Assembly: GCA_949286815.1 (NCBI GenBank)
Contig: CASEEB010000065.1
Span: 1-7,768 of the forward strand
Direction of reading: 5' to 3'
DNA length: 7,768 nucleotides
Origin: an uncultured Eubacteriales bacterium
GTDB lineage: Bacteria > Bacillota > Clostridia > Oscillospirales > CAG-272
Of the stretch, positions 1 through 4,981 are shown piece by piece (within the stretch, counting starts at the first letter, position 1; each line of letters starts with the position of its first letter). The notes below the pieces were generated by a model, which was given only the letters and a program-made list of their open reading frames with translations, was not told the origin of the DNA and ran no database searches. The translations under genes were made by a program, and so were the position numbers.

Positions 1-768
1 AAAATTTGCTCTGCCGTCCAAAGTAAGATAAAGCATTTTTTCCCTTTGACACACGTTTTTAATAGTAAGCACGGCGCTGTCCGGAAAAATGAGAGGCTTT
101 GCCGAAAGCGAATGGGGACAGATAGGTGTAACGCAAAAACAACTCAGCCTGGGATCGACTATAGCGCCGCCCGCCGCCATCGAATACGCCGTCGAACCCG
201 TAGGAGTGGCGACTATAATACCGTCCGCTCGGTATGCGGCGATAGGAACCTTGCCCTCCGAAAGCTCCAGATCCACAATCCTTGAAATCGACCCGTTGGT
301 TATGGCGGCGTCATTCAAGGCAAAACCGCTTGAACGCACCTTTCCGGAGCCCGATACAATCTCAACATTCAACATAGACCTGTTCTCTATCTCATAATCT
401 CCCTGAACCATCCGGGTAATCAGATCAATTTCACCGGGCTCCAGCTCCGCCATGAATCCTATCCTGCCAAGATTCACACCTATAATCGGAGTTCCGAAAG
501 GCGCCGCCTGTCTTGCGGACTCAAGAATGGTTCCGTCTCCGCCCAGCACCGCAACCGCGTCGGTATCAGAGTAGATTTTATCCGCGGGCAAAAAAACGAT
601 ATTCAGTCCCCACTTGTTCATGCGGTTGACCTTGTCCTTGTTGTGAACCGAAACCGCAATCTCGCAGCCGCACTCATTCAGCTTTCTGGCGACTGACATG
701 GCAACACCTGCTTTTTCATATATATTGAAGTTTGTAACTACAGACACTCTGTGTATTTTGTCCGTCAT
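1..768 (-). CDS. nadK: NAD kinase (ATP-NAD kinase), C-terminus cut by window edge
   Basis: NAD kinase phosphorylates NAD to NADP in the cytoplasm and is the only de novo source of NADP. I translated 256 codons from the ATG at 768 with no stop before the window edge; relatives have roughly 280-290 residues, so about 30 C-terminal residues are missing. Family motifs are all visible: GGDGT at residues 76-80 with the catalytic Asp78, the NAD-contacting Asn-Asp pair at 153-154, the YRADGIIVATPTGSTAYS block at 179-196 followed by AAGG, and PICPHSLSAKPLI at 215-227. The start lies 13 bp after the tlyA stop. The likely Shine-Dalgarno (GGGAGTGAGG) overlaps the end of tlyA, so the two are probably translated together. 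Identity is very secure; only the C-terminus is unseen. Confidence 0.96.
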   Translation of the reverse strand, partial: MTDKIHRVSVVTNFNIYEKAGVAMSVARKLNECGCEIAVSVHNKDKVNRMNKWGLNIVFLPADKIYSDTDAVAVLGGDGTILESARQAAPFGTPIIGVNLGRIGFMAELEPGEIDLITRMVQGDYEIENRSMLNVEIVSGSGKVRSSGFALNDAAITNGSISRIVDLELSEGKVPIAAYRADGIIVATPTGSTAYSMAAGGAIVDPRLSCFCVTPICPHSLSAKPLIFPDSAVLTIKNVCQREKMLYLTLDGRANF

Positions 769-781
769 ATCGGTCTTATCC

Positions 782-1561
782 TCACTCCCGGCAAATCTGC
801 CGAATATTTAAATTTTCAAGAGCGGTTTTTTCTTCCTCGGATTTTATAAAATAACCGAGATACTCAATGTTTCCGTCCCCTCCCAATATCGGAGACTTTA
901 TAAGTCCGCGCAAATACAGTTTATTTTCATGCGCCGCTCTCACGACTCTGTCCACCGCAAGCTCTCTGTCCGAAGCGCGCTTTACTATACCGTTTTTTCC
1001 TACCGCCTTGATTCCCGCCTCAAACTGAGGTTTTATCAGACTTATCAAAAATCCTCCCTCACGAATTACCTCCGAAAGAGACGGAATAATCAGACTCTGA
1101 GATATAAACGAAACGTCCATAACCGCTCCGTCAAACACCCCTACGTCTTCTTTTTTCAGAAATCGGGCATTGTATTCTTCAAACAACGTAACTCGCTCGT
1201 CCTTGCGAAGCCTTGGATGAAGCTGCCCTTTTCCCGCGTCCACCGCGGTAACACCCGCGGCCCCGTTTTGCAAAAGACAATCACAGAAACCTCCCGTGGA
1301 TGCTCCCACGTCAATTATACGCAGACCTTTGACATCGACGTTAAAGCTTTTAAGCGCTCCCTCAAGCTTCAGCCCTCCGCGGCTTACGAATCTTTCGCTG
1401 TTAATGACATGTATAACATGCTCACTGCCCTCGTCCAGATCATACGACGGCTTTATTATCTTAAACCCGTCTACATACACGTTGCCTTCAAGTATCAGCT
1501 TTTCCGCCTTGGTGCGGCTTTCGGCATAATTAAACTGTGCAAGATATCGGTCAATTCTCAT
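782..1561 (-). CDS. tlyA: TlyA family rRNA (cytidine-2'-O)-methyltransferase
   Basis: TlyA proteins methylate the ribose 2'-OH of cytidine in 23S rRNA, and in some species also 16S rRNA; many are still annotated as hemolysins. The 259-residue protein has the expected length and two domains: an N-terminal S4 RNA-binding domain (about residues 1-50, with ESRTKAEKLILEGNVYVDG) and an FtsJ/RrmJ-type Rossmann methyltransferase. The SAM-binding loop is GASTGGF at 86-92. The K-D-K-E catalytic tetrad can be assigned to Lys65 (SRGGLKL), Asp149 (VMDVSF), Lys177 (LIKPQFE) and Glu233 (GNIEYL). The ATG is only 4 bp after the divPAP2 stop and lacks a strong Shine-Dalgarno, which suggests translational coupling. 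Whether it methylates one or both rRNAs cannot be told from the sequence. A hemolytic role is not supported by anything seen here. Confidence 0.95.
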   Translation of the reverse strand: MRIDRYLAQFNYAESRTKAEKLILEGNVYVDGFKIIKPSYDLDEGSEHVIHVINSERFVSRGGLKLEGALKSFNVDVKGLRIIDVGASTGGFCDCLLQNGAAGVTAVDAGKGQLHPRLRKDERVTLFEEYNARFLKKEDVGVFDGAVMDVSFISQSLIIPSLSEVIREGGFLISLIKPQFEAGIKAVGKNGIVKRASDRELAVDRVVRAAHENKLYLRGLIKSPILGGDGNIEYLGYFIKSEEEKTALENLNIRQICRE

Positions 1562-1565
1562 AATT

Positions 1566-2042
1566 TCACGCGAAAACAGGTATGAGCTTTACCAAAAAAG
1601 GTACCGCAATACCTACGACCGCACCCGCGAAAACCTGTAGCGGAGTATGCCCGACAAGTTCTCTTAACGCCGATATCTGATGCTCATGATCCTGTTTTAA
1701 AGACATTGAATATTCTTTCAATATGATGTTAAGCGCCTTTGCGTGTTCTCCGACTTCCCGGCGCATTCCCATAGCGTCTCTCATTACGATCAACGCAAGA
1801 GTGGCGCAGATGGCAAATTCGGACGAGCCGAAACCGTGCTTAATCACAGATGAGCAAGTCAACGCGCAAACCGCCGCCGTATGCGAAGACGGCATCCCAC
1901 CCGTACCGAACAGAAATTCAGCCGGCGTAAATTTTTTCAGTTTGAAAACACCGGTAAAAGCCTTCAACACCTGAGCCACAAACCAGCCCGCCACCGCCGA
2001 AACAACCATGTAATTAGTCACAAGGTCATATAAATATTTCAA
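1566..2042 (-). CDS. Divergent PAP2 family membrane protein (DUF212/YuiD-like)
   Basis: A 158-residue membrane protein of the divergent PAP2 family, related to Bacillus YuiD. Signature blocks are GGMPSSHTA at 48-56, RDAMGMRREVG at 88-98 and ELVGHTPLQVFAG at 128-140; the PSSH and GH blocks resemble the C2 and C3 motifs of PAP2 phosphatases. Hydrophobic segments lie near residues 12-30, 75-88 and 134-153. PAP2 enzymes remove phosphate from lipid phosphates or diphosphates, but to my knowledge the substrate of this divergent branch is not established. The position directly after ispA hints at an isoprenyl phosphate substrate; that is inference from context. The start is TTG, not ATG, supported by a good Shine-Dalgarno 7 nt upstream. 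The next ATG (codon 12) would delete part of the first membrane segment. It runs almost directly into tlyA. Confidence 0.9.
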   Translation of the reverse strand: MKYLYDLVTNYMVVSAVAGWFVAQVLKAFTGVFKLKKFTPAEFLFGTGGMPSSHTAAVCALTCSSVIKHGFGSSEFAICATLALIVMRDAMGMRREVGEHAKALNIILKEYSMSLKQDHEHQISALRELVGHTPLQVFAGAVVGIAVPFLVKLIPVFA

Positions 2043-2049
2043 AACAAAG

Positions 2050-2055
2050 CCTCTT
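2050..2055 (-). promoter_or_regulatory. Shine-Dalgarno supporting the TTG start of divPAP2
   Basis: AAGAGG on the minus strand is separated by 7 nt from a TTG codon at 2042-2040. The spacing and strength decide the start: no ATG lies nearby until codon 12. TTG starts usually lower initiation, so this gene may be made at a lower level than its operon neighbours. Confidence 0.75.
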
Positions 2056-2110
2056 TTCTTACTTACGCAAATTTTTTAACCTTTAAATCGGTTTAACAAA
2101 GTCAAAAAAC

Positions 2111-3025
2111 TCACTTTTTACGATTGCAAAGATACTCCGCCAAGGCGCAAAGTTTTTCGCCGCCGCTGTACTTTTCCATAATTTTCACGGCTTCGCATGT
2201 ATTGCTCCGGGCAAAATCCATTGCCTTTGGAATATCATAAAAAGACATAAATGTCGTCTTGTGGTTTTCACGGTCCTTTCCGGGATTCTTACCCAGCTCC
2301 TCGACAGTAGACGTAACGTCAAGAATATCGTCAACTATCTGAAAGACGAGCCCTATTCTCTGAGCAAACGCGGTTACGTCCTTCATTTTTTCGTCATCAG
2401 CCGGCACCCCCGCCGCAAAAGCTCCGAGCTGCGCCGCCACGCAAATCAATGCTCCCGTTTTTCCGGCATAAAGTTCGACGAGCTCCTCAAGTGAAATCTG
2501 ATTGTTCTCTCCGTACATGTCCATCGCCTGCCCCTTAACCATTCCGTAGCTGCCTGCCGCCTTTGAAAGTATTCCCGCGGCAAGCGCGGCGCAGTCCCCC
2601 GAAACGTGAGGATTCATCGCGCACTCATAAAAGGCGTCCGTAAGCAGTCCGTCACCCGCCAAAAGCGCGTAATCCTCTCCGAAAGCCACATGACTTGCCG
2701 GCTTGCCTCTGCGCATATCGTCGTTATCCATGCACGGCAGATCATCGTGAATCAAAGAATATGTGTGTATCATTTCGACCGCGGCGGCAAACGGCAGCGC
2801 CGCTTCTGTCTCTCCGCCGAAAATACGGCACACCTCAAGCACAAGAGCCGGACGAATTCGCTTGCCGCCCGCCATAAGACTGTATTTTTCCGCGCGGTAC
2901 AGCTTTTCACAGGCACGCCCGCCCGTTTTCTCATCACAATATTTTTTATTCAGATAAAAATCAATCGTATCCGAATGCTCTCGCAGCATATCAAGGGCAA
3001 GCTCTTCATATCCTGTTTTATTCAT
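2111..3025 (-). CDS. ispA: Farnesyl diphosphate synthase (geranyltranstransferase, polyprenyl synthetase family)
   Basis: This enzyme condenses DMAPP/GPP with IPP to give farnesyl diphosphate, the precursor of undecaprenyl phosphate for cell-wall synthesis and of quinones. The 304-residue protein has the normal length. Visible motifs are GGKRIRP at 53-59, the first Asp-rich motif DDLPCMD at 94-100, GQAMD at 165-169, KT at 189-190, the second Asp-rich motif FQIVDDILD at 228-236 (Asp232, Asp233, Asp236) and GKNPGKD at 245-251. The DDxxxxD spacing of the first motif and the aromatic Tyr89 five residues before it fit bacterial C15 synthases. The frame stays open upstream to a TTG at 3184, but I chose the ATG at 3025. 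A GGGAG lies 6 nt before it, and the upstream part is a hexapeptide-periodic translation of a non-coding hairpin repeat. The gene follows a 255-bp gap rich in structure. Confidence 0.96.
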   Translation of the reverse strand: MNKTGYEELALDMLREHSDTIDFYLNKKYCDEKTGGRACEKLYRAEKYSLMAGGKRIRPALVLEVCRIFGGETEAALPFAAAVEMIHTYSLIHDDLPCMDNDDMRRGKPASHVAFGEDYALLAGDGLLTDAFYECAMNPHVSGDCAALAAGILSKAAGSYGMVKGQAMDMYGENNQISLEELVELYAGKTGALICVAAQLGAFAAGVPADDEKMKDVTAFAQRIGLVFQIVDDILDVTSTVEELGKNPGKDRENHKTTFMSFYDIPKAMDFARSNTCEAVKIMEKYSGGEKLCALAEYLCNRKK

Positions 3026-3031
3026 AATAAT

Positions 3032-3036
3032 CTCCC
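3032..3036 (-). promoter_or_regulatory. Shine-Dalgarno of ispA, abutting a GC hairpin
   Basis: GGGAG on the minus strand lies 6 nt before the ATG at 3025 and fixes the ispA start. Only two bases (AT) separate it from the GCCGCC/GGCGGC stem at 3039-3053. The hairpin sits at the upstream edge of the ribosome landing site, as it also does before xseA. Confidence 0.8.
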
Positions 3037-3038
3037 AT

Positions 3039-3092
3039 GCCGCCGCAGGCGGCGCAAAAAATATAAAAAATTTCGGTTTTGTGAAACAAAAC
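3039..3092 (-). repeat. Dispersed hairpin repeat, copy A (upstream of ispA)
   Basis: Read on the minus strand, an AT-type hairpin with a perfect 7-bp stem (GTTTTGT, loop TTC, ACAAAAC; 3076-3092) is followed by an AT-rich linker. Then comes a 6-bp GC stem with a 3-nt loop (GCCGCC, TGC, GGCGGC; 3039-3053), and directly after it the ispA Shine-Dalgarno. The same order, linker type and centre-to-centre distance (about 38 nt) recur at 4882-4937 before xseA. The similarity continues through the linker (AAAAyCGAAAwTTTTT), so this is a shared element and not two chance hairpins. Function is unknown: it may be a REP/MITE-like passenger or an mRNA leader structure. Confidence 0.75.
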
Positions 3093-3181
3093 AATTCGCA
3101 GAAACGAAACAACTTCGCATAGTGAAATAATTTTGCAAAGCAAATCAATTTTGAACAGTGCAACAAAGGCGTAGAGCTTTT
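3093..3181 (-). repeat. Chain of small hairpins with about 18-nt period
   Basis: This stretch extends copy A away from ispA with further mini-hairpins, mostly with loops of 3-5 nt. On the plus strand they are: TTCG/CGAA around 3101; TTCGC-ATA-GTGAA at 3114-3126 (one G-T pair); TTTGC-AAA-GCAAA at 3132-3144; TTGAA-CAG-TGCAA at 3151-3163 (one A-G mismatch); and AAAGGC-GTAGA-GCTTTT at 3165-3181 (one G-T pair). With the AT hairpin at 3076-3092, centres fall near 3084, 3101.5, 3120, 3138, 3157 and 3173, that is 16-19 nt apart. Minus-strand units share the outline TTTYRYTTYRYRAARTTR. Arms differ in sequence but remain complementary, which suggests selection for pairing or an origin by hairpin duplication. 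Translated in the ispA frame it gives a hexapeptide-periodic, low-complexity sequence, so it is not considered coding. Confidence 0.7.
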
Positions 3182-3190
3182 CAAAATTAA

Positions 3191-3233
3191 AACGTGAAAT
3201 CATACGCGCTTTGACGCTGAAAATTATCACGTT
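3191..3233 (-). other. Stem-loop followed by T-rich tract between xseB and ispA
   Basis: A perfect 7-bp inverted repeat, AACGTGA (3191-3197) with TCACGTT (3227-3233), encloses 29 nt containing a smaller GCG/CGC stem. On the minus strand the 3' arm runs into TTTTAATTTT, loosely like a weak intrinsic terminator or attenuator after xseB. The stem is AT-rich and the loop long, so efficient termination is doubtful; an RNA-processing or stabilising structure at the xseB 3' end is equally possible. Confidence 0.35.
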
Positions 3234-3280
3234 GTCTCGGTTCTTCGCTATGTATTATGTAATCTTGAACAAGTACATTG

Positions 3281-3523
3281 TCAGGAAAGCTGTTCCGGCT
3301 CAATATTCACCTCGTCTATATTGCCGTCGGGCTGTCTTTGCAGTATTTTTATCTTTCTCTGCGCGGCTTCAAGCTCTCCGGTGCATTTGCCGACAAGCTT
3401 CATTCCCTCCTCATACAGCTTCAATGACTTGTCCAATTCAAGCTTGTCATCCTCAAGCTGCGAAACTATTTCCTCCAGTCTTGACAGCATTTCCTCAAGA
3501 CTCTGTTTTTTCTTCTCCGCCAT
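3281..3523 (-). CDS. xseB: Exodeoxyribonuclease VII small subunit
   Basis: The small subunit of exonuclease VII binds in several copies to the large XseA subunit and is needed for its activity in cutting single-stranded DNA during repair. The 80-residue protein has the family's usual size. It is strongly helical and charged, with the conserved pattern LEEMLSRLEEIVSQLEDDKLELDKSLKLYEEGMKL (residues 9-43), a Cys at 47 and AAQRKI further on, consistent with two long helices. The C-terminal tail (66-80) is acidic and variable. The ATG at 3523 has a strong AGAGGG Shine-Dalgarno about 6 nt upstream. It lies 61 bp downstream of xseA, a wider gap than the overlap or few bases often seen between these two genes, but with the same order. 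Confidence 0.95.
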   Translation of the reverse strand: MAEKKKQSLEEMLSRLEEIVSQLEDDKLELDKSLKLYEEGMKLVGKCTGELEAAQRKIKILQRQPDGNIDEVNIEPEQLS

Positions 3524-3584
3524 TTTTCGCCCTCTTTTCAGTTTTTGACTCTTCAGTATTTTTTCAATAAGGGTCTAAGCCCCG

Positions 3585-4868
3585 TCATTCAATTTTTTCA
3601 GTGGAAGATTGTATCTCATTACCGAGAAAATCAAGCGGCTCACGCCTTTTTGGCGGGGGACATCTTAATGCAGTTATAATAGCGTCGGCACTGCCGTCCG
3701 CAAAAATTATTTTCACAACACTGCCCTCTTCAAGCTCACGTGCCGCTCTTATAATCTCCCCGCTTTGGTTCTCTACCACAGAGTAACCCTTCGCCAAAAG
3801 CGAAAGCGGATTTGACAAAGTAAGCTTTGCGCTGACAACCCCGATTATGTTTTTGAGATCTGACAGCTTTTTTTCCATCAGGATATCAAGCCTGTCCGAA
3901 AAACCCGATACCCTCATCAGTTTCTCCGTCAGTACATACTCCGGAGAACGCATTTCCACAGACTTAGCCAAAGACTCCTTTTTTGCTTTAATTCTGTCAA
4001 ACTTTGCGCATATCCTCAAATTCGCTTCATTTTTAAGATCCCGTATTCTGTTTTTAAACCCGTTCATGTCCGGAAACACTATTTCCGCCGCGGCGGACGG
4101 GGTCGGCGCGCGCACATCCGCCACAAAGTCACAAATTGTAAAATCCGTCTCATGCCCCACCGCGGATACTACCGGTATTTCGGATTCATATATCTGTCTG
4201 GCGAGTCCTTCGTCGTTGAACGACCACAGGTCCTCCGCCGAGCCGCCTCCCCTGCCTATGATTATTACGTCAACATGGCTTTTCTGATTGAAATACCTGA
4301 TTCCCGAAGACAAGCTCCGGGCGGCGTCCTCGCCCTGAACAAGCGCGGGAAATATGACAATTTCGGTCTGCGGGCTTCTCCTGCCCGAAATGTTAAGCAT
4401 GTCGTGAATAGCGGCTCCGGACGCCGAAGTTATAATTCCAACCCTTTCGGGACAGCGCGGAATAATTTTCTTATGGGACGAGTCAAAAAGTCCCTCGCTC
4501 ATAAGCTTAGCCTTAAGCCTTTCAAACGCGAGCGCCAGCGCTCCCGCCCCGTCAGGCTGCATTTCGTCGGCGTATATCTGATATTCACCCCTTGCGGTAT
4601 ATGAGGAAATTCTTCCGTGAAGCAAGACCTTATCTCCGTCAGACGGGACAAATTTCAGCTTTTGGGCATAACTTCTGAACATTACCGCCTTGATAATACC
4701 CTCTGAATCCTTCAGAGAAAAATACAGATGTCCGGTTGAGTATTGATTTTTAAAATTTGAAATCTCGCCCCTTATCCATATGTTTCCGAGCACCGGATCC
4801 GAGTCAAGTCTCAGTTTTATATATTCATTTATTTCAGAAACGCTGAACACATTATTGTCATTCCGCAT
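3585..4868 (-). CDS. xseA: Exodeoxyribonuclease VII large subunit
   Basis: XseA is the catalytic subunit of exonuclease VII, which degrades single-stranded DNA from both ends into oligonucleotides in recombination and mismatch repair. The 427-residue protein is slightly shorter than the roughly 450 residues usual in the family. It has an N-terminal OB-fold for DNA binding (about 1-105, with IWIRGEISNFK at 30-40 and GHLYFSLKD at 46-54). The catalytic core follows: GIITSASGAAIHD at 144-156, RGGGSAEDLWSFNDE at 206-220 and VGHETDFTICDFVADVRAPTPSAAAE at 237-262. A helical region spans about 268-350, then the C-terminal NPLSLLAKGYSVV segment (353-365) leads to a short tail. The ATG at 4868 has GAGG 7 nt upstream, next to hairpin copy B. 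A possible internal promoter lies in the 113-bp gap before it. Partner gene xseB follows. Confidence 0.97.
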   Translation of the reverse strand: MRNDNNVFSVSEINEYIKLRLDSDPVLGNIWIRGEISNFKNQYSTGHLYFSLKDSEGIIKAVMFRSYAQKLKFVPSDGDKVLLHGRISSYTARGEYQIYADEMQPDGAGALALAFERLKAKLMSEGLFDSSHKKIIPRCPERVGIITSASGAAIHDMLNISGRRSPQTEIVIFPALVQGEDAARSLSSGIRYFNQKSHVDVIIIGRGGGSAEDLWSFNDEGLARQIYESEIPVVSAVGHETDFTICDFVADVRAPTPSAAAEIVFPDMNGFKNRIRDLKNEANLRICAKFDRIKAKKESLAKSVEMRSPEYVLTEKLMRVSGFSDRLDILMEKKLSDLKNIIGVVSAKLTLSNPLSLLAKGYSVVENQSGEIIRAARELEEGSVVKIIFADGSADAIITALRCPPPKRREPLDFLGNEIQSSTEKIE

Positions 4869-4881
4869 TTTAATACCTCAT

Positions 4882-4937
4882 GCCGCCGCTGGCGGCTCAA
4901 ATAGACATGAAAAATTTTCGATTTTATAAAATTGAAA
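4882..4937 (-). repeat. Dispersed hairpin repeat, copy B (upstream of xseA)
   Basis: On the minus strand an AT-rich hairpin is followed by an AT-rich linker and then a GC hairpin with the same arms as copy A (GCCGCC, loop AGC instead of TGC, GGCGGC; 4882-4896). The AT hairpin (4916-4937) has about 9 bp with one G-T pair and contains the perfect palindrome ATTTTATAAAAT at 4921-4932. Two bases (AT) separate the GC stem from the xseA Shine-Dalgarno GAGG, exactly as before ispA. The arms of the AT hairpin differ from copy A while pairing is retained. Further upstream only a weak TTGA/TCAA hairpin (around 4947) is visible, so the 18-nt chain of copy A is absent or decayed here. Confidence 0.75.
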
Positions 4938-4952
4938 CCGCCTTGATTTCAA
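4923..4952 (-). promoter_or_regulatory. Possible internal vegetative promoter for xseA
   Basis: On the minus strand TTGAAA (4952-4947) and TATAAA (4928-4923) are separated by 18 nt; each box differs from consensus at one position. It would start transcription near 4915 and give a leader of about 47 nt holding the GC hairpin. The -10 box lies inside the AT hairpin of repeat copy B, so the match may partly be a by-product of AT-rich repeat sequence. Confidence 0.35.
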
Positions 4953-4981
4953 CTTGATTTTACGTCGTGTTTTCTCTGGTT

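Noticed and set aside
782..1561. Hemolysin annotation for tlyA
   Set aside because: The S4 plus FtsJ domains with an intact K-D-K-E tetrad indicate an rRNA 2'-O-methyltransferase. Nothing suggests a pore-forming toxin.
929..1585. 218-codon plus-strand reading frame opposite tlyA
   Set aside because: It lies wholly antisense to a well-supported tlyA and has no family motifs. Its Arg/Ser/Tyr-rich composition is typical of a shadow frame.
2043..2110. Possible promoter (TTGACT) and AACC/GGTT stem in the ispA-divPAP2 gap
   Set aside because: No acceptable -10 box at 16-18 nt, and the stem is only 4 bp. The gap otherwise holds just the divPAP2 Shine-Dalgarno.
3039..3181. CRISPR array
   Set aside because: Units are 17-19 nt with no conserved direct repeat separated by unique spacers, and there are no cas genes. 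The pattern is a chain of hairpins.
3026..3184. N-terminal extension of IspA by 53 residues from a TTG at 3184
   Set aside because: It is a hexapeptide-periodic, Phe/Cys/Lys-rich translation of the hairpin repeat. It has no good ribosome-binding site, and the ATG at 3025 has GGGAG at ideal spacing and gives the family length.
3018..3230. 70-codon minus-strand reading frame over the xseB-ispA gap
   Set aside because: It overlaps the ispA start in another frame, consists of repeat sequence and shows no recognisable protein features.
3254..3284. Promoter-like CTGACA-N19-CATAAT on the minus strand upstream of ispA
   Set aside because: The spacing of 19 is poor, each box has a mismatch and it overlaps the xseB end. 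It is too weak to call without transcript data.
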